Origin: an uncultured Pelagibacteraceae bacterium
Lineage (GTDB): Bacteria; Pseudomonadota; Alphaproteobacteria; Pelagibacterales; Pelagibacteraceae
Direction of reading: 5' to 3'
DNA length: 20,290 nt
Assembly (NCBI GenBank): GCA_902509725.1
Contig: CABWYI010000014.1
Coordinates: 1-20,290 of the forward strand
Shown: piece by piece, positions 1 to 7,494 of the stretch
Numbering within the stretch: the stretch's first letter is position 1
Layout: every line of letters starts with the position of its first letter
Made by a program: the position numbers and the translations under genes
The notes under the pieces: model-generated
What the model saw: only the letters and a program-made list of their open reading frames with translations
Database searches by the model: none
Told to the model about the DNA's origin: nothing

Positions 1-2
1 AT

Positions 3-1301
3 TGGATGCCATTTACATCTAATAAAGACTTTAAAGCCAACCCAAGATTAATAACAGAGGCAAAAGGTGTTTACTTAAAAACACACCATGGAAAAACACA
101 AATTGATGCAAGCTCAGGATTATTTTGTAATCCATTAGGTCATGGTAGAAAAGAAATTACAGAAGCTGTTTCAAAACAATTAGAGACATTAGATTATGCT
201 CAACCTTTTCAACAAGGTTTTGGAGGTTCCTTTGAATTAGCTACAAAAATTTCAAAACATACTCCTGGAGATTTAAACAAAATGTTTTTTACAATTTGTG
301 GTTCAACAGCGGTAGAGACTGCAATTAAAATTGCAGTAGCTTATCATCGAGCAAAGGGTGATGCTCAAAGATTTAGATTTGTTGGTCGTGAGAGAGGGTA
401 TCATGGAATGAATATAGGATGTGTTTCAGTTGGAGGAATGGTTAATAATGTAAAAACATTTGCAAGTATTTTAATGCCAGGTGTTCAACATATTAGACAT
501 ACTCATTTACCAGAGCATAAATTTGTGAGTGGTCAACCAGAAACAGGCGATTATTTAGCAAATGATTTAGAGACTATTTGTCAAAATTTTGGTGGTGAAA
601 ATATAGCAGCTTGTATAGTTGAGCCAATTGCAGGATCAACTGGAACTCTAGTTCCACCAAAAGGATATTTACAAAAACTAAGAGAGATTTGTGACAAACA
701 TGGAATACTTTTAATTTTTGATGAAGTAATCACTGGCTGGGGAAGAACTGGATCAAAATTTGGTGCGCATGAATTTGGTGTAACACCTGATATTATGACA
801 ATGGCTAAGGCAACTACTAATGGAGTTGTTCCTATGGGAGTTGTTGCATGTAACGACTCTATTTATGATGCTGTAATGGATGCCTCTCCAAAAGGAGCTG
901 TAGAATTATTTCATGGATATACTTATTCTGGAATTCCAGTTGCTGTTGCAGCCGCATTAGCTGTTCAAGATATTTTTGAAAAAGATGATATTTTTAATAG
1001 AGCAAAAAATTTAGCTCCTTACTTCCAAAAAGGTTTATTTTCTCTTCAAGACTTAGAGTCAGTAGATAATATAAGAGGATATGGAATGATGGGTGGAATT
1101 GATATGAAATTAAATTCAAAACCTGGAAAAGCTGGTTATGAAACTTTTAAAGCTTGCTATGAAGCAGGTGTTAATTTTAAAGCAACAGGAGACTGTTTAA
1201 TAATTGCTCCACAGTTTATTTGTGAAGAAAAACATATTGATGAGATTATTGATAAACTTAGAGCAGGTATCACTAATTATCAAAAGAACCAAAAGAATTA
1301 A
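3..1301 (+). CDS. Omega-amino acid:pyruvate aminotransferase (class III, PLP), 5' end cut by window
   Basis: This is a class III PLP aminotransferase that moves the amino group of an omega-amino acid (beta-alanine, taurine or similar) to pyruvate, giving alanine. Numbering from the Met at 6, the protein shows GSTAVETAIK (99-108), GYHG (131-134), the cofactor-binding Asp of IFDEV (Asp239) and the Schiff-base Lys of MAKATTNG (Lys268). Overall it resembles beta-alanine/omega-amino acid:pyruvate transaminases. Members of that group read HWMPFTxNRxF near residue 20. Here the codon at 3-5 is TGG (Trp), directly before MPFTSNKDF, so the Met at 6 is probably internal and some 15-25 N-terminal residues lie outside the window. 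Alanine dehydrogenase follows after 38 bases and would regenerate pyruvate. Family is certain; the substrate (taurine, beta-alanine, other) cannot be read from sequence. Confidence 0.88.
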   Translation, partial: WMPFTSNKDFKANPRLITEAKGVYLKTHHGKTQIDASSGLFCNPLGHGRKEITEAVSKQLETLDYAQPFQQGFGGSFELATKISKHTPGDLNKMFFTICGSTAVETAIKIAVAYHRAKGDAQRFRFVGRERGYHGMNIGCVSVGGMVNNVKTFASILMPGVQHIRHTHLPEHKFVSGQPETGDYLANDLETICQNFGGENIAACIVEPIAGSTGTLVPPKGYLQKLREICDKHGILLIFDEVITGWGRTGSKFGAHEFGVTPDIMTMAKATTNGVVPMGVVACNDSIYDAVMDASPKGAVELFHGYTYSGIPVAVAAALAVQDIFEKDDIFNRAKNLAPYFQKGLFSLQDLESVDNIRGYGMMGGIDMKLNSKPGKAGYETFKACYEAGVNFKATGDCLIIAPQFICEEKHIDEIIDKLRAGITNYQKNQKN

Positions 1302-1304
1302 TTA

Positions 1305-1321
1305 GTTTATAATTTATAAAC
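1305..1321. repeat. Small AT-rich inverted repeat between aminotransferase and ald
   Basis: GTTTATA-ATT-TATAAAC is a perfect 7-base inverted repeat with a 3-base centre, starting 4 bases after the aminotransferase stop and ending 18 bases before the ald start. It could be an operator or a weak RNA hairpin. In DNA this AT-rich it could also be chance. Confidence 0.3.
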
Positions 1322-1339
1322 AATACATAGAGAATAACA

Positions 1340-2458
1340 ATGCGGATAGGCGTACCTAAAGAAATTAAACCCCAAGAGAATAGAATTGGGTTAACACCTG
1401 AAAGTGTTAAAACTTTAGTTTCTGAAGGTCATGAAGTTTTAGTTGAAAATAATGGTGGTTTTGAAGCTGGTTTTGAAAACGATCAATACACTAAAGCTGG
1501 AGCTAAAATTGTCGATAAAGCATCCGATATATTTAACGATTCTGAAATAATAGTAAAAGTAAAAGAACCCCAAAAAGTTGAAGTAGATATGATTAGAGAA
1601 AATCAAATTGTTTATACTTATCTTCATTTAGCTGCTGCAAAAGAATTAACTGAGGGATTAATTAAATCAAAAAGTATTAACATTGCTTATGAAACAGTTA
1701 CTGATGATAATGGAAGACTTCCATTACTTGCACCAATGAGCGCAGTAGCAGGTCGTATGTCGGTTCAAGCTGGAGCACATTGTTTAGAGAAAAATCAAAA
1801 AGGCAGAGGTCTTTTATTGGGTGGTGCACCTGGAGTAACTGGTGGTACAGTTGTGATTTTAGGTGGTGGAGTAGTTGGAGAAAATGCTGCAGTTATAGCA
1901 ACAGGTATGCAAGCAAAAGTTCATATTGTTGATAAATCAGAAGCAAGATTAAAACAATTAGTTCAAATGTTTGGTGATAAGATTGTTCCAGAACAAAGTG
2001 ATAAAATAGATTTAAACAGATTAGTTGCTGAGGCAGATTTATTAGTTGGAGGTGTTTTAATTCCAGGAGCAGAGGCACCAAAATTAGTAACTAAAGACAT
2101 GATTAAATTAATGAAAAGAGGTTCAGTGATAGTCGATGTTGCAATTGATCAAGGAGGCTGTGTTGAAACAAGTAAACCAACAACCCATGGTGAGCCAACA
2201 TATATAGTTGATGATGTTGTTCATTATTGTGTAGCCAATATGCCTGGTGGAGTGCCAAGAACTTCAACACTAGCATTAAACAAAGCGACTCTTCCTTATT
2301 TAGTAAATTTAGCAAATCAAGGTTATCAAAAAGCTTTAGGTGAGGATAAAAACTTTTTAGCAGGATTAAATGTTCACAAAGGACATGTAACTTACAAAGC
2401 GGTTGCAGATGTGTTTGGACATCAATATGTCGACCCAGGAGAAGCAATCAAAAATTAA
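1340..2458 (+). CDS. ald: Alanine dehydrogenase
   Basis: NAD-dependent alanine dehydrogenase (EC 1.4.1.1) oxidatively deaminates L-alanine to pyruvate and ammonium in the cytoplasm. The 372-residue length is normal. It starts MRIGVPKEIK and carries Arg15 and Lys75 (pyruvate binding), His96 in YLHLAAA and Asp270 in VDVAIDQGG. These match the catalytic numbering of characterised bacterial enzymes without any shift. The Rossmann loop GGGVVG is at 175-180. It follows a pyruvate-dependent aminotransferase and nearly abuts the oxidoreductase (4-base gap), so the three are probably one transcript. The inferred job is to recycle alanine made by the aminotransferase back to pyruvate and release nitrogen. 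Confidence 0.96.
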   Translation: MRIGVPKEIKPQENRIGLTPESVKTLVSEGHEVLVENNGGFEAGFENDQYTKAGAKIVDKASDIFNDSEIIVKVKEPQKVEVDMIRENQIVYTYLHLAAAKELTEGLIKSKSINIAYETVTDDNGRLPLLAPMSAVAGRMSVQAGAHCLEKNQKGRGLLLGGAPGVTGGTVVILGGGVVGENAAVIATGMQAKVHIVDKSEARLKQLVQMFGDKIVPEQSDKIDLNRLVAEADLLVGGVLIPGAEAPKLVTKDMIKLMKRGSVIVDVAIDQGGCVETSKPTTHGEPTYIVDDVVHYCVANMPGGVPRTSTLALNKATLPYLVNLANQGYQKALGEDKNFLAGLNVHKGHVTYKAVADVFGHQYVDPGEAIKN

Positions 2459-2462
2459 TTAA

Positions 2463-4907
2463 ATGAAAAAGAAATTACCAGATAGCACAAAAGTTGTTGT
2501 TATTGGTGGTGGTGTAGTCGGTTGTTCTGTTGCTTATCACTTAGCAAAATTTGGTTTGAAAGATACAATTCTTTTAGAGAGAGATCAGCTAACATCAGGA
2601 ACAACATGGCATGCCGCAGGACTTGTCAGTCAATTAGGTCCCTCTGCTGCAATAACTAAAATAAGAAAATATACTTTAGATTTATATAAAGAACTTGAAA
2701 AAAAAGTTGATCATTCTGCAGGTTTAAGATTAAACGGTGCACTTTCAATTGCTGAAAATAAAGGAAGATGGCAAGAACTTCAAAGACAAGCAACAACCGC
2801 TCAACTTTACGATGTTGACGTAAGAATTTTAGATAAAGACCAAATAAAAAAAGATTACCCAATAATAAATACTGATGAAGTTATTGGTGGAATTTTAATG
2901 CCAGGTGATGGTGCTGCTGATCCATCAGGTGTTACTCACATGCTTGCAAAAGGTGCAAGAATGTATGGAGCACAAATTTTTGAAAAATCACCTGTGGAAG
3001 AAATATTAACTAAAAATGGTAAAATTTCAGGAGTAAAAGTTAATGGTCATAAAATAGATTGTGAATATATTGTTTTAGCCTCAGGAATGTGGTCTAGACA
3101 AATTGGTGAGAAAGTTGGGGTAAGCATTCCTCTTTATCCTGCTGAACACTTTTATATTATTACTGAACCAATAGAAAATCTTTCAAAAAATTTACCAGTC
3201 ATTAGAGATTACGATAATCGAACATACATTAAAGAGGATGCTGGAAAAATATTAGTAGGGATTTTTGAAGGAGATTCCATTCCAGCATGGGATAAAATAA
3301 ACAAAGTACCAGAAGATTTTTCATTTGGTGAATTTCAAGAAAATTTTGAACATTTCGAACCTTATTTAGCATCTGCAATTAAAAGATTTCCTGTTTTAGA
3401 AACAGCAGGTATTAGAAAGTTTTTTTCAGGACCAGAATCTTTTACTCCAGACACAAATACTTTATTAGGTGAGGTGCCTGAAATTAAAAACTTTTTTGTA
3501 TGCTGTGGATTAAACAGTATTGGTATTGGAAGTGGGGGAGGTGTTGGTAAAGTAACAGCAGAATGGTTAATGACTGGGCATATTAATGAAGATATTTTTA
3601 GTTACGATATAAAAAGATTTCAAAAATTTCATTCAGGACTAGGGTTTATTAAGAAAAGAATTACAGAGTCATTAGGAGATTTGTATGGAATGCATTGGCC
3701 ATTTAAACAACACAAAACTTCAAGAAACGTTAAAACTCTTCCTTATCATGATAATTTAAAAAGTTTTGGAGCATGCTTTGGTGTTTCAGGTGGATATGAA
3801 AGACCTATGTGGTTTGCTTTAGATGGAGAAAAAGCTGAATATGAATACAGTTACAATTATCAAAGCTGGTACCCCTCTGCCGAATATGAAACTAATAATA
3901 CCATTAAAAATGTTGGTTTATTTGATCTAACACCTTTTTCTAAATTTGAAATTAAATCGGATATAGCACACAAAGAATTACAAAAAATTTGCACCGCCAA
4001 TATTAAAAATGAACCTGGTAAATGTGTATACACACATATGCTTAATCCTGATGGTGGAATTGAAACAGATTTAACAGTTGTTTGTGTTGATAATAACCAT
4101 TTTAGAATAATAAGTTCGGCAGCAACAAGAGAAAGAGATAAATTTCATATTAAAAAATACCTTTCAAAAAATATTGAATTAAAAGACATTACAGATGATT
4201 TATGTGTGTTTGGATTATTTGGTCCAAAAAGTAGGGAATTAATCAAAACAATATCTAAAGACAATTTTGATAATGATCATTTTAAGTTTGGTACTGCAAA
4301 ATATATCACCATTGAAGGTGTAAAGATTTGGGCTCAAAGATTATCCTATGTTGGTGAATTAGGTTACGAATTATATGTTGAATTTACTAATGCTAAAAAA
4401 ATCTATGAAATAATCATTAACAAAGGTAAAGATTTTAATCTTTCTAATTGCGGGATGCATGCAATGGATATTATGCGAATGGAAAGTGGGTTTTTACATT
4501 GGGGACACGATATTTCTCCTGAAGAAAACCAATATCAAGCTGGTTTAGCTTTCACTATCAGTAATAAAAAAAATGTAGATTTTATAGGTAAGCAAGCATT
4601 AGAGAAAATTAAAAAAGAAAAACAAAAAAGCAGATTTACAACGTTTACGTTAAAAGAAAGTGAACCAGGCAAACCTTTATTACTTCATGATGAACCTATT
4701 TATATTGATAATAAAATTATAGGAAGATCAACTTCAGGAAATTACTCATTTAATTTTAAAAAGAATTTAGTTTTTGGCTATATTGAAAACAATTTATCTA
4801 ATGAGGAACTTCAATCTAAAAATTTATTTATTGAGATAGAGAAACACAAATATCCTATTTCTGTTCAATTAGGGCCTCTAAAACGGACAGATTTTAAAAA
4901 TCTTTAA
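2463..4907 (+). CDS. FAD-dependent dimethylglycine/sarcosine dehydrogenase-like protein with GcvT domain
   Basis: An 814-residue two-part enzyme of the dimethylglycine dehydrogenase type. The N-terminal DAO-fold FAD domain (about 10-370) has the dinucleotide motif VVVIGGGVVG (11-20). It also has SGTTWHAAGLV, where His50 matches the histidine that covalently holds FAD in dimethylglycine dehydrogenase. A linker domain (about 373-428) is followed by a folate-binding aminomethyltransferase (GcvT-like) region (about 432-710) and its C-terminal barrel. GMHAMDIMRMESG and DISPEENQYQAGL are typical of this group. Such enzymes oxidise an N-methyl amine and pass the one-carbon unit to tetrahydrofolate. 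The natural substrate (dimethylglycine, sarcosine, another N-methyl amino acid) is not determined. It starts 4 bases after ald, and its stop directly abuts the convergent symporter gene. Confidence 0.88.
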   Translation: MKKKLPDSTKVVVIGGGVVGCSVAYHLAKFGLKDTILLERDQLTSGTTWHAAGLVSQLGPSAAITKIRKYTLDLYKELEKKVDHSAGLRLNGALSIAENKGRWQELQRQATTAQLYDVDVRILDKDQIKKDYPIINTDEVIGGILMPGDGAADPSGVTHMLAKGARMYGAQIFEKSPVEEILTKNGKISGVKVNGHKIDCEYIVLASGMWSRQIGEKVGVSIPLYPAEHFYIITEPIENLSKNLPVIRDYDNRTYIKEDAGKILVGIFEGDSIPAWDKINKVPEDFSFGEFQENFEHFEPYLASAIKRFPVLETAGIRKFFSGPESFTPDTNTLLGEVPEIKNFFVCCGLNSIGIGSGGGVGKVTAEWLMTGHINEDIFSYDIKRFQKFHSGLGFIKKRITESLGDLYGMHWPFKQHKTSRNVKTLPYHDNLKSFGACFGVSGGYERPMWFALDGEKAEYEYSYNYQSWYPSAEYETNNTIKNVGLFDLTPFSKFEIKSDIAHKELQKICTANIKNEPGKCVYTHMLNPDGGIETDLTVVCVDNNHFRIISSAATRERDKFHIKKYLSKNIELKDITDDLCVFGLFGPKSRELIKTISKDNFDNDHFKFGTAKYITIEGVKIWAQRLSYVGELGYELYVEFTNAKKIYEIIINKGKDFNLSNCGMHAMDIMRMESGFLHWGHDISPEENQYQAGLAFTISNKKNVDFIGKQALEKIKKEKQKSRFTTFTLKESEPGKPLLLHDEPIYIDNKIIGRSTSGNYSFNFKKNLVFGYIENNLSNEELQSKNLFIEIEKHKYPISVQLGPLKRTDFKNL

Positions 4908-5759
4908 TTAAGTTTGTTTTCTTAAAATTAAAACGAAAATTACAGAAGTTGTCATCATGATTAATGCATAAGCTGCAGTTGGGACCATATACATCATGTT
5001 ATCCCCAAACAATTGTAGTCCTACAAAAACTGCCAAAGTCCCATTTTGAAGTCCCGCTTCCAAAGATATACATCTTCTTTGAGCAACCCCAGTAGTAAAA
5101 ATTTTTGCTATATAAAAAGCTATAACCATCATTGTAATATTTAAAACTAAAGCAATTGTTCCAGCTTTTGCCATGAACATTACAATGCTATCCCATTCTT
5201 CAATATAGATAGCAACAAATACAATTATAAATAAACCAATAGATATTTTATTGATAACTTTCATATTTCTAATAATTAAATCATTTGCAAATTTTCTTAT
5301 AATCATTCCAATTATTACTGGAACTGTTACAACAAAGAACATCTTTAAAGATATACTAAGCATTGAAACTTCTTTTTTGATATATGTAATATCAAATAAT
5401 TCAATTGATAAAAAAACAACATAAGGAACAGATACAATACTAATTAAACTAGTAATTGCTGTTAAAGATATTGAGAGAGCCACATCTCCATCTGCAAATT
5501 TTGTTAAAACGTTTGAAGTTACACCACCAGGCGCAGCTGCAATTAACATTACACCTAATACTAATTCAATTGGAGTTCTTAAAATAATTATTAAGAAATA
5601 TGCAATAATTGGAAGTAATATTAATTGACAAATTAATCCTATTAAAAAATCTTTTGGATTTTGACAGACTCTAGTAAAATCTTTAACTGTCAAAGATGCA
5701 CCCAATCCTAACATTATTAGTGCTAATGCAATTGGTGCTATTGTTGTTACTATCCCCAT
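4908..5759 (-). CDS. Bile acid:sodium symporter (BASS/SBF) family transporter
   Basis: A 283-residue inner-membrane protein with about eight to ten hydrophobic helices. It carries the BASS signature around residues 75-105: APGGVTSNVLTKFADGDVAL. The glycines and the SN and DV pairs there contribute to sodium and substrate binding in this family. It also has the later conserved region EAGLQNGTLA. BASS proteins import organic anions with Na+; bacterial members rarely act on bile acids, and the substrate here is unknown. On the minus strand the start is preceded by AGAGGGG very close to the ATG. The regulator-like gene lies 59 bases upstream on the same strand and may control it. The 3' end meets the oxidoreductase gene with no spacer. 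Confidence 0.9.
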   Translation of the reverse strand: MGIVTTIAPIALALIMLGLGASLTVKDFTRVCQNPKDFLIGLICQLILLPIIAYFLIIILRTPIELVLGVMLIAAAPGGVTSNVLTKFADGDVALSISLTAITSLISIVSVPYVVFLSIELFDITYIKKEVSMLSISLKMFFVVTVPVIIGMIIRKFANDLIIRNMKVINKISIGLFIIVFVAIYIEEWDSIVMFMAKAGTIALVLNITMMVIAFYIAKIFTTGVAQRRCISLEAGLQNGTLAVFVGLQLFGDNMMYMVPTAAYALIMMTTSVIFVLILRKQT

Positions 5760-5767
5760 GACCCCTC

Positions 5768-5778
5768 TGTAATTTACA
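5768..5778. promoter_or_regulatory. Possible operator upstream of the BASS symporter
   Basis: TGTAA-T-TTACA is a perfect 5-base inverted repeat centred on one base, 8 bases upstream of the symporter start codon and within the 59-base gap to the regulator-like gene. A short palindrome here could be a binding site. With so few bases and such AT-rich DNA it may be chance. Confidence 0.25.
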
Positions 5779-5818
5779 AAGTAACAACTTAAAGATTTTT
5801 ACAACTTAATAAAGAAGT

Positions 5819-6805
5819 TTATGAAATAGTTATCAGGTTTAGAGTTTTTCTTAAAAATTTTGCTTTGTTTTTAAAAATTTTTTTTTGATAAGGAAGAATT
5901 TTATCAATATTCATTCCAGTCATTATATATTGTTTTTTATCATTAAGTTTCAAATAACCATGACTCATTAAATATTTACATTTTCTAATTACTGTTGCTC
6001 TTGGAATATTTGTCATATCAGATAAAGACATGGCACTTACGCCACTTGATTCATCATTTTCTTGGTCTAAAACAATACCTTTATTAAATGTCATATAGTC
6101 TGGAGTTAAAGAGTGTATGTTTGCTTCATTCATATTTTTTTTATAATTAAAAGCTTGGTTCATCACGACAGTTCCCCATATATGAAAAGTTCCTATGTCC
6201 TCAAACATTTCATGGTAACCAATGATCATAGGAATTTGCATTCTATAAAACCATCTCCAACATAAACTGAAGTTTTTTTTAATTAGTTGTTCAATATATT
6301 TTGTATCAAGTTTTTTTGCATAAATTCCATCTTTGTTGAAAATTTTAGAAATTAAATAAATATATTTAGAGGTTAATTTAATCTGCCTTTCAGGCTTCAC
6401 TTGAGAAAAAACAGAACGATCAATTGTTATTTGTTTTTTTTGTCTTTTTAAAACACCCAATTTTTCAAGTTCTAAAACTTTTCGTCTAACGGTTTCCTTA
6501 GGTAATTGAAGTTTTTCACATAATTCTGTAATACTAAATTTTTCTACTTGAAGATTTGACTTTGAATAAAATTGATCAAAACTAAATTGAATATTCATTT
6601 GATCATAAAATTGTAAAGTTTTTTCAACTAACGAAATTACAATCAGATATTTATAATGATCTTTAAAAGCTTGATAAACATTATTCATCCAGCTCCATTG
6701 ATGAACAATCCAATCTCTTCCTAACTGATCATAGCTACTCATCATATGATCATAAACTTGATCATCTGTTAGGACTTTTGAAAAATCAATCTGTTTTAAG
6801 TTCAT
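5819..6805 (-). CDS. Unrecognised protein with two winged-helix-like segments, putative regulator
   Basis: I do not recognise the family. The reading frame is open to 6955, but the Met at 6805 (MNLKQIDFSK) is preferred. The extra 50 residues are of odd composition and would run into the divergent small gene. From 6805 the protein has 328 residues. Residues about 88-130 look like a winged helix: SITELCEKLQLPKETVRRKVLELEKLG, followed by a basic wing. A second similar segment lies at about 257-298: SAMSLSDMTNIPRATVIRKCKYLMSHGYL, again followed by a wing. The middle is aromatic-rich (WRWFYRMQIPMIIGYHEMF). No signal peptide or membrane helix is seen. Its position just upstream of the BASS symporter on the same strand suggests it may regulate that gene; this is inference. 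Confidence 0.7.
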   Translation of the reverse strand: MNLKQIDFSKVLTDDQVYDHMMSSYDQLGRDWIVHQWSWMNNVYQAFKDHYKYLIVISLVEKTLQFYDQMNIQFSFDQFYSKSNLQVEKFSITELCEKLQLPKETVRRKVLELEKLGVLKRQKKQITIDRSVFSQVKPERQIKLTSKYIYLISKIFNKDGIYAKKLDTKYIEQLIKKNFSLCWRWFYRMQIPMIIGYHEMFEDIGTFHIWGTVVMNQAFNYKKNMNEANIHSLTPDYMTFNKGIVLDQENDESSGVSAMSLSDMTNIPRATVIRKCKYLMSHGYLKLNDKKQYIMTGMNIDKILPYQKKIFKNKAKFLRKTLNLITIS

Positions 6806-6977
6806 AGTTATAAAAGTGGGATAAGAAACCCAAAATGAACAGGTGTCAACCAAATAGTGACCCACAATGAACTTTTTTCGAATTGATGATAAGATGTATA
6901 GATGATTAGATTGCCTAATGGTAAATAAAGGCTTTACAGATATCAAAACAAACATCGAGACCCCAAATGATGTTAGT
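6806..6977. promoter_or_regulatory. Divergent intergenic region, regulator-like gene / small membrane protein
   Basis: A spacer of about 170 bases between divergently read genes, so it should hold at least one promoter for each direction. It is the longest gene-free stretch in the window if the chosen starts are right. I see no clear -35/-10 pair and only an imperfect GTCA...TGAC repeat at about 6845-6861. Both neighbouring frames remain open into it, so either start could be further upstream. Confidence 0.4.
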
Positions 6978-7148
6978 ATGACTGAAAAGCCTTTAAATAA
7001 TAGACAAACCTCATCTAATAGAGTCGATATAAACGTTTTAAAATCAAAGCTTCAAGAAAGTGAAAGTAAAGAATTCAAAAAAAATATTTATATTCTTGGA
7101 TCTCTTATTTTGGGGTTAGGCATTATTGGAATTTACCTATCTTTGTGA
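6978..7148 (+). CDS. Small single-helix membrane protein, copy 1
   Basis: Family not recognised. From the preferred Met at 6978 (MTEKPLNNRQ) it has 56 residues; an in-frame Met at 6918 would give 76. The N-terminal half is polar. It contains NRVDINVLKSKL and a Glu/Lys-rich stretch, then one C-terminal hydrophobic helix (NIYILGSLILGLGIIGIYL), so the protein is probably tail-anchored with its N-terminus in the cytoplasm. The next gene encodes a protein with the same plan and a matching core (DIN-hydrophobic-L ... KE ... K-IY then helix). No strong Shine-Dalgarno is seen before either start, so the start is uncertain. Conserved pattern between the two copies is the main argument that it is real. 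Confidence 0.6.
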   Translation: MTEKPLNNRQTSSNRVDINVLKSKLQESESKEFKKNIYILGSLILGLGIIGIYLSL

Positions 7149-7199
7149 TTCAAAATGATTTTAATTGCAAAACAAACTTTAGGGTGGTTTAATTATATT

Positions 7200-7406
7200 A
7201 TGAAAAATTCAACTGAAAGTATAAGAAAAAAACTTTTATCAAGATATTTCAATAATGAAACAGTTGTAAACGAAACAAAAAGCACAGATATCAATATTCT
7301 ATTAAATAGAGTGAGAAATAATAAAAAAAAAGAATCGTTAAATAAGATTTATTTTTCAGCTATGGCTTCTGCAGGACTAGTATTGTTCGGTTTTTTCATA
7401 TTCTAG
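7200..7406 (+). CDS. Small single-helix membrane protein, copy 2
   Basis: Family not recognised. The Met at 7200 (MKNSTESIRK, 68 residues) is preferred over 7155 because AGGGTGG lies about 14 bases upstream of it and because its beginning is polar like that of copy 1. The core TDINILLNRVRNNKKKESLNK precedes a C-terminal hydrophobic helix (IYFSAMASAGLVLFGFFIF) that ends the protein. It resembles the preceding gene in order and spacing of motifs, so the two look like a tandem duplication that has diverged. The gap between the genes is about 50 bases, so they are probably co-transcribed. Role unknown. Confidence 0.6.
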   Translation: MKNSTESIRKKLLSRYFNNETVVNETKSTDINILLNRVRNNKKKESLNKIYFSAMASAGLVLFGFFIF

Positions 7407-7494
7407 TTTTTTTTCGCAATTTATCTCATTAAATAAGATTAAATAATCAATTTTATTTTTTTAATAATAATCAAATATATTATAGAAATAAGAT
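7407..7494. other. Gene-free spacer before the methyltransferase
   Basis: An 88-base, almost purely A/T stretch. It begins with a run of T directly after the small-protein stop but has no preceding GC hairpin, so it is not a convincing terminator. It probably holds the promoter of the methyltransferase, though I cannot define the boxes. Confidence 0.3.

Noticed and set aside
6..1301. Taking the Met at 6 as the true aminotransferase start
   Set aside because: The preceding in-frame codon is TGG, and the family conserves Trp directly before MPFT, so the gene most likely begins outside the window.
2103..2447. Antisense open frame of 114 residues opposite ald
   Set aside because: It is Leu/His-rich and mirrors the ald codons; other minus-strand frames opposite strong genes (for example 1439-1627, 15096-15401, 18060-18416) were rejected for the same reason.
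6845..6861. GTCA...TGAC imperfect repeat in the divergent region as a defined operator
   Set aside because: Only four bases pair on each side with a 9-base centre, which is weak evidence in this AT-rich sequence.
6806..6955. Longer 378-residue form of the regulator-like protein starting at 6955
   Set aside because: The extra 50 residues look non-coding in composition and overlap the divergent small gene; the Met at 6805 gives a compact protein and a normal divergent spacer.
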